Shown: in pieces, positions 1-6,461 of the stretch | Layout of the letters: every line of letters starts with the position of its first letter | Numbering within the stretch: the stretch's first letter is position 1 | Source: Candidatus Parcubacteria bacterium | Lineage (GTDB): Bacteria > Patescibacteriota > Patescibacteriia > UBA1558 > GWA2-36-10 | Reading direction: 5' to 3' | Assembly: GCA_003599205.1 (NCBI GenBank) | Contig: QZJA01000016.1 | Location: 1 to 29,379, forward strand | DNA: 29,379 nt | Notes under the pieces: model-generated | What the model saw: the letters and a program-made list of their open reading frames with translations, nothing else | Database searches by the model: none | What the model was told of the DNA's origin: nothing | Made by a program: the position numbers and the translations under genes

Positions 1-959
1 ACCTCACTATCTTCGTCAGCTACCCAATCTAGGAAATCTGATTTTTGCTCTGATAGCCAAATAGCTGATTTTCTATTTTTTTCGTTTATATTTTTATTAT
101 CTAAAAATTTTCTAATAGCTTTTATTTTGTCTTCACCGGCCTCAGCAGTTGGTATTTGTATAAGAACCAAAGGATTAATATTAGATCCCTCTTTTGCAAA
201 TGATTTTTTAAGCTCTATTCTTTTTTGATACGCTGCTTCTAATACTAGGTCTTGGGAATCAAGATTTTTCTTAGTACTTAAATTATCTAAATCTTCATTA
301 ATAACTATTTCTTTTTTAATCATGCCTTGCTCTATAACATCCGACGGGCTTACTTTTACAATTTCATCTGTCTTAGAAGTAAGTACGGGAGTAGCTGACA
401 TTTCCAATGTCAAATCAGCGTTTATGATTTCTTTTATTTCATTTGTTCTTTCGGCAGTAGAGCCTATATGACTTTCATCAATAATCAGAATTATCTTTCT
501 TTGTTCTCTGGTTTTTTCTAAGACTTGTCTAAAATTTATTTTTTCTCCATCTTTCATTAATATATTTTTCCATTTCCCAGATTTACTATCCTTACTTCTT
601 ATTTTTTCCCAGTTTACAACCACAACCTCATTTCTAGTTATTCTTTCTCTAGAACCAGAGAATTCATCTTCCAATAATGATACTCTAGGAAAACCATCAA
701 AAATATTAACAAGACTATTCTTACTTTGGATATGAAGATCACCCTTACCGATACTTATCCAAATAAAACACAAATCTTCATCTGGTAATTCTTTGGTTAT
801 TTCTTCAATAAATTTGGCAGTCATGACAGTCTTACCAGATCCAGTAGGAGACTGGAAAACACAAATTTTACCCTTTTCTTTAGAGCTTAAAAGATTTGAG
901 CACTTTGAAAGTAGCTCATCAACTTTATTGCGTTGATATTCCTTTAGATTAATATTCAT
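1..959 (-). CDS. res: Type III restriction enzyme, Res (helicase/nuclease) subunit, 3' end cut by window edge
   Basis: The first ~319 residues are visible and open to the window edge; the C-terminal nuclease domain lies outside. Walker A is SPTGSGKT at residues 37-44, the DExH box is DESH at 161-164, and the helicase motif SAT is at 188-190. These belong to the superfamily 2 ATPase of Type III Res subunits, which with Mod forms a complex that cuts after ATP-driven communication between two unmethylated sites. The ATG at 959 lies inside the end of mod; the 11-base overlap (949-959) implies coupled translation. The family call rests on the motifs plus the adjacent mod. It could also be a related DEAD/DEAH helicase, but the Type III pairing is the simplest reading. 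Confidence 0.88.
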   Translation of the reverse strand, partial: MNINLKEYQRNKVDELLSKCSNLLSSKEKGKICVFQSPTGSGKTVMTAKFIEEITKELPDEDLCFIWISIGKGDLHIQSKNSLVNIFDGFPRVSLLEDEFSGSRERITRNEVVVVNWEKIRSKDSKSGKWKNILMKDGEKINFRQVLEKTREQRKIILIIDESHIGSTAERTNEIKEIINADLTLEMSATPVLTSKTDEIVKVSPSDVIEQGMIKKEIVINEDLDNLSTKKNLDSQDLVLEAAYQKRIELKKSFAKEGSNINPLVLIQIPTAEAGEDKIKAIRKFLDNKNINEKNRKSAIWLSEQKSDFLDWVADEDSE

Positions 960-2649
960 ATATATTTTTATAGACGTCTAGTATTTTTTGTGGTATTGGT
1001 TCAAGACGAACGTCATCCCATTTTATAAAATCTTTTTTATCAAGCCCCAGGCTATCTAGGGTAAAACAGTATAAGACTTTGTCTCCTTTGATTTTATCTA
1101 AGTTATTTTTAAGGGTATCTAATTTATTTCTTTCTAGATCATAGTATACAACAAGAACCCTATCATTTTGTTTATATATTCTATATGCCTTAGTCTTTTT
1201 TACCTCTTCAAAAATATTTTCTCTTAAGCAAAGCATTTCCGTACACTCTTGGGTAATTTTAGTTTTTAACTCATCGCGGCTAATGGTATTTTTTACAAAA
1301 GCGGTTTTGTAATATTTAAGGTTTCCTCCTAGTTTTTCGATTTTTTCACCTTTTTTTGTTCCATATCCTTTAATAACTTTCTTGAGCCTAGGATAGCAAA
1401 CTTGTGCACATATATTATTTTCATTGTTCGTGCACAGTATAAATCTCCTATTACCATCATCTATGCTATTAGCCGCCAAAACAGCTTGGCCGGTGGTACC
1501 AGAACCAGCCATGAAATCAAGAATCACACTATCATCTGGTGCAGTTGTTAAAATTTTTTTTATTAAATAAGTAGTCTTAGGATAATCAAATGGAGATATG
1601 CCGTTAAAGATATTTTTTAGCTCTGCTTTTGCATTTTCATAATTTAACTCTTTGTCTAACCATACTGATTTAAGTTTAGTTGTTTTATCATCTTTCAAAT
1701 AATCTCTCTCAAAAACATCCCATCTGTCCCCGTTCACTATTCTTGCAAAAAGCAAATCTTTCTTGGCTTCAAATTTTTTCCTACCCCATCTCCATCGACC
1801 ATCTTCTCCTGTGCTTAAAATTGGTAAAGCCTTCTCTAGAAATTTCTTTGTTTTTTCTAATGAAACTCTGCCCGTCTTTGGATCAATATAAATTGGATAG
1901 TACAAATTTGGTACGTCTACTCGCCTTGAAGCCGCACCTCTCTTTCGGAGTCCAATCTCCCTATAATTACCAACAGCATCCTCCTTATTGTATTCCGATA
2001 TTTGTTTCTCTGTTAATTGTTGATGTTTAAAATTTAACTTTTCTACATCTTTTGCATAGACCAATAAATATTCATGAGTTACTGCAATATCCATTTGTTG
2101 TTTACCCCTAGGGTTGCTCTGCACCACGATATTCGCAATAAATTTTTTTTCATCAAAAATTTCATCACACAGCATCTTGAGAGGTGCCTGCTCATTATCA
2201 TCAATACTAATAAAAATAGTACCGGTTTCTTTTAAAAGTTTTTTTGCAAGTCGTAATCTCTTGCTCATGAAAGAAAGCCATTTGCTATGGCGATATGAAT
2301 CTTCCTTATCCACATAATTATCGTTATACTTGAAATCTTTATTCCCGGTATTATATGGCGGATCAATATAAATAACATCTATCTTATTTTGATGAGTAAA
2401 ATTCAAAACTGAAAGAGAGTGATAATTATCACCCTCAATTAGTATGTTGTTTGGGCTTTTTTCATCAGTTTTTATCTCTTTAGACTTAATTTCCTTAAGA
2501 ACAGGTAGGGCGTTTTCGGAGTCTTTTTCAAATTTTTCTTTGACCCTTTCTTCATCCCAGATAAGCCCATATTTTTTACGAGTTTCTAATTTTTCTACTA
2601 TTTTTATAAGATCCTCTTTATTCAATTTTTCGTAATCCTTTTTTGCCAT
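949..2649 (-). CDS. mod: Type III restriction-modification system DNA methyltransferase, Mod subunit
   Basis: This 566-aa N6-adenine methyltransferase modifies one strand of an asymmetric site and supplies sequence specificity to Res. The catalytic motif DPPYNTGN is at about residues 96-103. The SAM-binding motif FMAGSGTTGQAV is at about 379-390. The order, catalytic motif before SAM motif, marks the beta class typical of Mod. The ~150-350 segment between them is the expected target-recognition region and contains basic, Trp-rich stretches (for example GRWRWGRKK). Length is normal for a small Mod. It is first in a two-gene operon with res (11-base overlap). A TATAAT box on the minus strand (2655-2660) lies only 6 bases before the ATG, so the message may be nearly leaderless; no good -35 is visible. 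Confidence 0.93.
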   Translation of the reverse strand: MAKKDYEKLNKEDLIKIVEKLETRKKYGLIWDEERVKEKFEKDSENALPVLKEIKSKEIKTDEKSPNNILIEGDNYHSLSVLNFTHQNKIDVIYIDPPYNTGNKDFKYNDNYVDKEDSYRHSKWLSFMSKRLRLAKKLLKETGTIFISIDDNEQAPLKMLCDEIFDEKKFIANIVVQSNPRGKQQMDIAVTHEYLLVYAKDVEKLNFKHQQLTEKQISEYNKEDAVGNYREIGLRKRGAASRRVDVPNLYYPIYIDPKTGRVSLEKTKKFLEKALPILSTGEDGRWRWGRKKFEAKKDLLFARIVNGDRWDVFERDYLKDDKTTKLKSVWLDKELNYENAKAELKNIFNGISPFDYPKTTYLIKKILTTAPDDSVILDFMAGSGTTGQAVLAANSIDDGNRRFILCTNNENNICAQVCYPRLKKVIKGYGTKKGEKIEKLGGNLKYYKTAFVKNTISRDELKTKITQECTEMLCLRENIFEEVKKTKAYRIYKQNDRVLVVYYDLERNKLDTLKNNLDKIKGDKVLYCFTLDSLGLDKKDFIKWDDVRLEPIPQKILDVYKNIYEY

Positions 2650-2795
2650 ATGATATTATAATTGTATATATATTCTGCCATATTTTCGCTAAAAAGTAAA
2701 CAATTTATACCAGAAATTTGAATAATCTGATGTTTATAAGCAAAATACTTTGTATATAGATATTCTATTGTAGTTATAATTATAATAATATAACT

Positions 2796-2819
2796 ATAAG
2801 TCAAACTATGTTGACTTAT
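2796..2819. promoter_or_regulatory. 24-bp perfect inverted repeat, candidate operator overlapping a -35-like box
   Basis: ATAAGTCAA (2796-2804) and TTGACTTAT (2811-2819) are perfect 9-base complements around a 6-base centre. The right arm contains TTGACT, a -35-like hexamer reading rightward into the retron region, but no strong -10 follows at 16-18 bases. Position and symmetry fit an operator for the XRE protein encoded at 3613. That assignment is inference. A hairpin in a transcript is the alternative. Confidence 0.45.
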
Positions 2820-2846
2820 TTTTTAATATCTGTTAAGCTTATTATT

Positions 2847-2998
2847 GAGGGTGATTTACTCTCTGAAGCTCATTGACAGTAAATTCTCAATTGAGAATGA
2901 TTACCCACTAAAAGCAAGCAGACTCTCACGGGCGAAAGCCCCCAATTGAAAAGAGCTGTTAGCTCTTACTTCTCGGAAACAGAGAAGGCATAATGCCT
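2847..2998 (+). other. Run of short hairpins upstream of the retron genes, possible structured RNA or 5' part of the retron ncRNA
   Basis: Several inverted repeats follow each other closely. They are GAGGGT/ACTCTC (2847-2852/2858-2863, one G-U), the 16-base perfect palindrome ATTCTCAATTGAGAAT (2883-2898), and GGGC-GAAA-GCCC (2930-2941) with a GNRA tetraloop. Next come AAGAGCT-GTT-AGCTCTT (2951-2967), CTTCTC/GAGAAG with a 7-base loop (2969-2987), and AGGCA-TAA-TGCCT (2986-2998, overlapping the previous one). No open reading frame with credible features covers the stretch. The density and the GNRA loop suggest a structured transcript. Strand is assumed from the downstream genes. It may be part of the retron RNA or an independent RNA. 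Confidence 0.4.
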
Positions 2999-3031
2999 CG
3001 GGCAGATATTTTATTTTTCTGTTTTTTCAGA

Positions 3032-3301
3032 TAAGTGTTAAGCATTAATTGATTATGATGTTGTGTCATTAATAATATATGCTATTCACTGTACTGGACT
3101 ACAGGTGAATGATAGATAAATATTTACTTGATTTTTAGGCAATAATAACCTATATAATTTTACGATTTAGGTTATTTAACGGTTCTGCCACTTAAAAAGT
3201 CGCAGGCCAATTTATTGCCAGTGAGCCGAGAGTCAGAAATTGGCTTGCGATGGATTTTGCAGCAGAATTGTTAATCAGTTTACGGATTATTAACTTTAAC
3301 A
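3032..3301 (+). ncRNA. Candidate retron msr-msd RNA
   Basis: Candidate a1 (TGTTAA 3036-3041, TTAAT 3045-3049) can pair with candidate a2 (ATTAA 3289-3293, TTAACA 3296-3301), leaving a small internal loop. Inside lie a hairpin 3084-3110 (ATTCAC/GTGAAT plus TGTA/TACA), a 9-bp hairpin AATAACCTA/TAGGTTATT (3144-3152/3168-3176), and a long two-part hairpin at 3176-3274. The long hairpin has an outer stem TTAACGGTTCTGC/GCAGAATTGTTAA (3176-3188/3262-3274, two G-U) and an inner stem CGCAGGCCAATTT/AAATTGGCTTGCG (3201-3213/3237-3249, one G-U). The order a1, small stem-loops, long hairpin, a2, just upstream of a retron-type RT, is the known architecture. G3042, in AGC after the a1 segment, could be the branching guanosine. 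Exact ends are uncertain: a second TGTTAAGC copy at 2831-2838 is an alternative a1. Confidence 0.5.
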
Positions 3302-3311
3302 ATTTACGCTT

Positions 3312-3566
3312 ATGAAAAATTCAAATAGTAACAAAAAAGATAGGGTAATCGCCCTGCTGATAAATTTTAACCATTTGACGTCAAAAATTTTGCGGTTAAA
3401 GGTTAAAGATCAGCAGGCTCTCGGCCTGCTTGCTGACGCCTTGCGAATTAATAAGCAAATGTTGTCTTTATATAAAGACAATAAAATTGGCTTAGAATTT
3501 GTAAGGCAGACATTTTCTCTGATATTAATTTTTATGAAAGAAATGGTCAGCAAGTGGCTCCGTTAA
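3312..3566 (+). CDS. Unrecognised 84-aa protein in the retron operon
   Basis: I do not recognise this protein. It starts 10 bases after the end of the candidate retron RNA and ends 46 bases before the XRE gene, on the same strand. It is Lys/Asn-rich at the N-terminus and then seems largely helical. A hydrophobic, weakly amphipathic C-terminal segment (about residues 62-84, rich in Phe/Leu/Ile/Met) ends in KWLR. It has no signal peptide, no Cys and no catalytic motif that I can see. Its place between the ncRNA and the RT makes it a candidate accessory or effector of the retron. A chance ORF or the remnant of a larger gene cannot be excluded. Confidence 0.55.
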   Translation: MKNSNSNKKDRVIALLINFNHLTSKILRLKVKDQQALGLLADALRINKQMLSLYKDNKIGLEFVRQTFSLILIFMKEMVSKWLR

Positions 3567-3612
3567 AATCTAACGCCATTATTGGCTATAAAAATATAAC
3601 AATCAAAAATTT

Positions 3613-3936
3613 ATGCTCACAATCGGACAATTGATCAAATTTGGCCGGATTAATCACAAGTTAGGACAGGATGATTTGGCTAAAAAACTTAACGTCAGTA
3701 AAAATTATATATCACTGGTCGAAAACGACAAAAAAGATCCTAGTATTAATTTTCTCAAAAATACAGCTAAATTATTAAATATTCCATTGGTGCTTTTGAT
3801 TTGGGAAAAAATAGATTTGCCAGTAGGTAAAACAAAAGAAGAAAAAGAAATCAGAGAGCAGATAGAAAAAATGGTGAGTAAATCGCATACAATATTTGCT
3901 GAAAGAACATTTAAAATTAAAAAAACTAAGAAGTGA
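3613..3936 (+). CDS. XRE-family helix-turn-helix DNA-binding protein of the retron operon
   Basis: This 107-aa protein carries a Cro/C1-type HTH over about residues 1-62. The pattern is LGQDDLAKKLNVSKNYISLV followed by an ENDKKDPS turn and a helix ending at LLNIPLVLL. The last ~45 residues are charged and lysine-rich, without a known domain. Its TGA overlaps the GTG start of the RT gene by four bases, so translation is probably coupled. The protein may repress its own operon through the inverted repeat at 2796-2819 or the palindrome at 2883-2898. Alternatively it may be the effector or antitoxin-like partner of the retron, since some retrons carry small HTH proteins. The HTH assignment is firm; the role is inference. 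Confidence 0.88.
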   Translation: MLTIGQLIKFGRINHKLGQDDLAKKLNVSKNYISLVENDKKDPSINFLKNTAKLLNIPLVLLIWEKIDLPVGKTKEEKEIREQIEKMVSKSHTIFAERTFKIKKTKK

Positions 3937-4859
3937 AAAAACGCCAACTATTGAATATAAATACTCTTAATGAATTGGCATTGCAATTAGAAATTCCATA
4001 TGATTTTTTAATTAAGATGGCTGATCGGATGGATAATAATTATTATACTTTCGATAAAAAACTTATTAAAAAAAATGGTAAAATCAAAATCAGAAAATTT
4101 TTTGAAGGTAATAATAATTTAAAGATTATACATAGAAAAATTAATCAACTACTTGACCACATAAATTATCCAGATAGTATTCAGGGGGGTATAGTCGGGA
4201 AATCTATAGTGACTAATGCTTCTATTCATGCTAGCAGGAAATATGTTGCTAATTTTGATATTTCAAATTTTTTTCCAAGTATCGATTACCGTGTGGTCTA
4301 TCGAGTTTATAGATTCTTAAAATGTAGTCCCGATGTTGCTCGAATATTAACTAAATTTACTACCGCTGATGCCCATCTTCCTCAGGGATTCGGTACAAGT
4401 CCAAAAGTATCAGGTTTAGTTTTGTTTGAGGTAGATATGCGCCTTAATAAATTATTAAGCCGTTATGGATTAAAACATTCATTTTGGATAGATGATTTAA
4501 CTATATCAGGTGATCATTCAATAAAAAAATTTAAAAATATTATTTGCAAGATTTTTCAACAGTCTGGCTTTAAGCTAAATCATGATAAAACAGAATTTAC
4601 AAATAGTAAGCAAAAACAGGTATGCACTGGATTGACTATAAATTATCAGCCCAATGCTGATAAGGCTATCAGAGATAAAGTGAGAAAAGAATTATTTTTA
4701 TGTAAAAAATTTGGAGTGGAAAATTTTTTAAATGAGCATGGATATAGTATTGATAAAGACAAATATTTAAGAAGTATGGCCGGTAAAATTAGTTTTCTAT
4801 ACTCAATTAATCCAAAATATTTAACCTATAAGAAAACTTTTCAAGAAATAACCACTTAA
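3933..4859 (+). CDS. Retron-type reverse transcriptase
   Basis: At 308 aa it has the length of a stand-alone retron RT. Motifs in order are NASIH at 95-99 (the NAxxH retron signature of region X), FDISNFFPSI at 108-117 with catalytic Asp109, QGFGTSPKVSG at 151-161 (QGxxxSP), WIDDL at 185-189 with Asp187/Asp188, and CTGLTIN at 231-237 (region Y, normally VTG). The C-terminal GKISFLYSIN is like the thumb of retron RTs. In retrons the enzyme copies the msd part of its own ncRNA into msDNA, usually joined to RNA by a 2',5' bond. Oddities are Trp where the YxDD motif normally has Tyr, and Cys for Val in VTG. It starts at GTG 3933, four bases inside the XRE gene. There is no maturase or endonuclease domain, arguing against a group II intron. 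Confidence 0.93.
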   Translation: MKKRQLLNINTLNELALQLEIPYDFLIKMADRMDNNYYTFDKKLIKKNGKIKIRKFFEGNNNLKIIHRKINQLLDHINYPDSIQGGIVGKSIVTNASIHASRKYVANFDISNFFPSIDYRVVYRVYRFLKCSPDVARILTKFTTADAHLPQGFGTSPKVSGLVLFEVDMRLNKLLSRYGLKHSFWIDDLTISGDHSIKKFKNIICKIFQQSGFKLNHDKTEFTNSKQKQVCTGLTINYQPNADKAIRDKVRKELFLCKKFGVENFLNEHGYSIDKDKYLRSMAGKISFLYSINPKYLTYKKTFQEITT

Positions 4860-4863
4860 ACTT

Positions 4864-5616
4864 ATGTCCCAATACTACAACTCACAACGTACCAGAGGTC
4901 TATATGATCCAAAGGCAAAAGAGCTATTTAAATTGTCTAGAAGTAAAATAGACCTATTTTTAGAATGTCCTCGTTGTTTTTATCTAGATAGGGTTTTGGG
5001 TGTAGGCAGGCCACCAGGCTTCCCTTTTGCCTTAAATTCAGCCGTAGATGCCCTACTTAAGCAGGAATTTGATATTCATAGATTAAATGGCAGTAAACAC
5101 CCCCTGATAGAAAAATATGGCATAGACGCTCAGCCAATCCCTCATGATAATTTAGATCAATGGCGTCATAATTTTACTGGTGTCCAACATATAGATAAAA
5201 GGACTAATCTTCTAATATACGGAGCTATTGATGATTTATGGCAAAACTCCAAGGGCGAATATATTGTAGTTGATTACAAAGCTACCGCCAAAGCAGAAGA
5301 AATAACAGAATTGGATAAAGATTGGCATAAAGGCTATAAACGTCAAATGGAAGTATATCAATGGCTACTTAGAAAAAATGGTTTAAAAGTTTCATATACT
5401 GGTTATTTTGTCTATTGCAATGGTATAGCCGATGCCAAGGCCTTTGATCAGAAATTAGAGTTTAGGGTAAATTTGATTTCATATAAAGGTGATGATTCAT
5501 GGATAGAGAAGACTATTACAGATATACATAAATGTCTAAATAGTAAAAAAATACCAAAAGCTGGCAAAGATTGTGATTATTGCAGTTATAGGAAAGCAGT
5601 TAGTAAGGTAGAATAA
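4864..5616 (+). CDS. PD-(D/E)XK nuclease-superfamily protein with a probable 4Fe-4S cluster (Cas4/RecB-like)
   Basis: This 250-aa protein begins with KLSRSKIDLFLECPRC (about residues 22-37), the usual opening of RecB/Cas4-type nucleases. The catalytic core has GAIDD near 120 and VVDYKATAK near 135-143 (D...DxK). Two CxxC pairs, CPRC near the N-terminus and CDYC near the C-terminus, are placed as in Fe-S-stabilised nucleases of this superfamily. It probably acts on DNA ends or single strands in repair or defence. It starts 4 bases after the RT stop, so it should share the retron transcript. To my knowledge very similar proteins occur widely in Patescibacteria without a retron, so it may be a resident gene beside which the retron sits. 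Effector status is open. Confidence 0.82.
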   Translation: MSQYYNSQRTRGLYDPKAKELFKLSRSKIDLFLECPRCFYLDRVLGVGRPPGFPFALNSAVDALLKQEFDIHRLNGSKHPLIEKYGIDAQPIPHDNLDQWRHNFTGVQHIDKRTNLLIYGAIDDLWQNSKGEYIVVDYKATAKAEEITELDKDWHKGYKRQMEVYQWLLRKNGLKVSYTGYFVYCNGIADAKAFDQKLEFRVNLISYKGDDSWIEKTITDIHKCLNSKKIPKAGKDCDYCSYRKAVSKVE

Positions 5617-5629
5617 ATAGACAAACAAA

Positions 5630-5662
5630 ACAAAAAACACTCTAATAAAGAGTGTTTTTTGT
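5630..5662. terminator. Intrinsic terminator of the retron/nuclease operon
   Basis: A perfect 13-bp stem (5630-5642 with 5650-5662) has a TAATAAA loop. An A-run in the left arm and a T-run in the right arm let it work in both directions. It begins 14 bases after the nuclease stop codon. Confidence 0.8.
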
Positions 5663-5778
5663 AATCCAGAATACGCTTAGTTCGTATCCCTAGTAAGGGG
5701 GTAGATAAAAGTTTAGAACTAAATTCTTAGTTTGGCTAATATCAGCCTTACTCGGGTCGCACGAAACGTGCACTAGGT

Positions 5779-5852
5779 TGGCTCGGGGACAGGGATTCGA
5801 ACCCCGGTTGACGGGACCAAAACCCGTTGTCCTACCACTAGACGATCCCCGA
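5779..5852 (-). tRNA. tRNA-Gln (anticodon TTG)
   Basis: Read on the minus strand from 5852, the acceptor stem is TCGGGGA paired with TCCCCGA. A D-arm with GTGGTAGGAC follows. The anticodon stem ACGGG/CCCGT encloses TTTTGGT (anticodon TTG). The T-arm carries GGTTCGAATCC. The discriminator is G and CCA is encoded (5779-5781). The gene is 74 bases long. A short GCACG-AAA-CGTGC hairpin lies just downstream on the same strand (5759-5771) and may aid 3' end formation. The remaining bases to the terminator at 5662 hold only short inverted repeats such as GGCT/AGCC at 5734-5747. Confidence 0.95.
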
Positions 5853-5922
5853 TTGATTAAAAATAATTTTAATTATACTACGTTGTTTTTATATGGTTGT
5901 GTCTTTATCTGTAGCAGACTTG

Positions 5923-5957
5923 CCCGGCACGCCTACGGCGAAGCCGAGGCGGACGGG
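5923..5957. repeat. GC-rich hairpin, probable dispersed palindromic repeat
   Basis: Within AT-rich flanks the segment folds as CCCG...CGGG outside and GCCT-A-CGGC-GAA-GCCG-AGGC inside (5931-5950, one bulged A). Similar short GC-rich palindromes are scattered through many Patescibacteria genomes. Only this copy is in the window, so the repeat status rests on resemblance. The remaining bases between the tRNA and 6033 show no gene. Confidence 0.5.
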
Positions 5958-6032
5958 TCCCCGAATATTATGTAAAACAGTAATATACTACTATTTTTTA
6001 TTACTTTTGTCAATTATAAAGCAAAATAAAAG

Positions 6033-6056
6033 AGCGGTTTCGAACGCGAAACCGCT
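6033..6056 (-). terminator. Intrinsic terminator of the secreted-protein operon
   Basis: AGCGGTTTCG (6033-6042) and CGAAACCGCT (6047-6056) form a perfect 10-bp stem with a 4-base loop. On the minus strand it is followed by CTTTTATTTT. It lies 61 bases after the stop of the 79-aa gene and ends the GC-rich minus-strand unit. Confidence 0.8.
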
Positions 6057-6116
6057 ATAATTTTGGCTTCCTTTTGGTAAGGCACAGCTCAGCTTGCGCT
6101 AAGCCAATACTTTACA

Positions 6117-6356
6117 CTAATAGGGAGGCCACTCGCCGTAGCCACCGTTGGTCCAGGTCCCATCCCAGGGGCCTGCCGATTCGTACATGAAGATGATCGT
6201 GTCGATGCAATCGTAGGCAGCACCTTGGCCGCCGCCGTTGAGCATTTCCTCACACTCCATCGGCATGACAGCCTGAGCCGGCTCGACCATCACCGGTGCG
6301 ACGACCGCGAAGGTCATGACTGCGAGGGTTAAACCGAGTATCACTTTCTTGAGCAT
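6117..6356 (-). CDS. Small secreted protein, 79 aa, unknown function
   Basis: I do not recognise the family. The N-terminus MLKK, a hydrophobic stretch at 5-22 and AQA at 27-29 form a typical Sec signal peptide with cleavage after about residue 29. The ~50-residue mature part has two Cys (35 and 50), which could form one disulfide, and a Gly/Trp/Pro/Tyr-rich tail ending in PPY. The start is fixed by a strong Shine-Dalgarno (GGAGGTG four bases before ATG). A minus-strand extended -10 (TG-T-TATGAT, 6440-6445) may give it its own promoter besides readthrough from the lipoprotein gene. The tail suggests a small exported peptide or surface ligand, which is inference only. Confidence 0.7.
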   Translation of the reverse strand: MLKKVILGLTLAVMTFAVVAPVMVEPAQAVMPMECEEMLNGGGQGAAYDCIDTIIFMYESAGPWDGTWTNGGYGEWPPY

Positions 6357-6461
6357 TTTTCACCTCCTCCTATTTTTTGGAGGGTACAGGGAGATTTTTT
6401 CGGAACCTAGATGCCCCGAAATCCACTCCCACTACTTTTATCATAACATAGGAGACGCTGT

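Noticed and set aside
3933..4859. Diversity-generating retroelement RT or group II intron maturase
   Set aside because: The RT has QGxxxSP, NAxxH and a VTG-like motif, the retron set; no template/variable repeat pair was seen, and there is no maturase or endonuclease domain.
5779..5852. tRNA-Gln as an attachment site with a duplicated 3' end
   Set aside because: I found no second copy of the tRNA 3' end in the window, so integration here is unproven.
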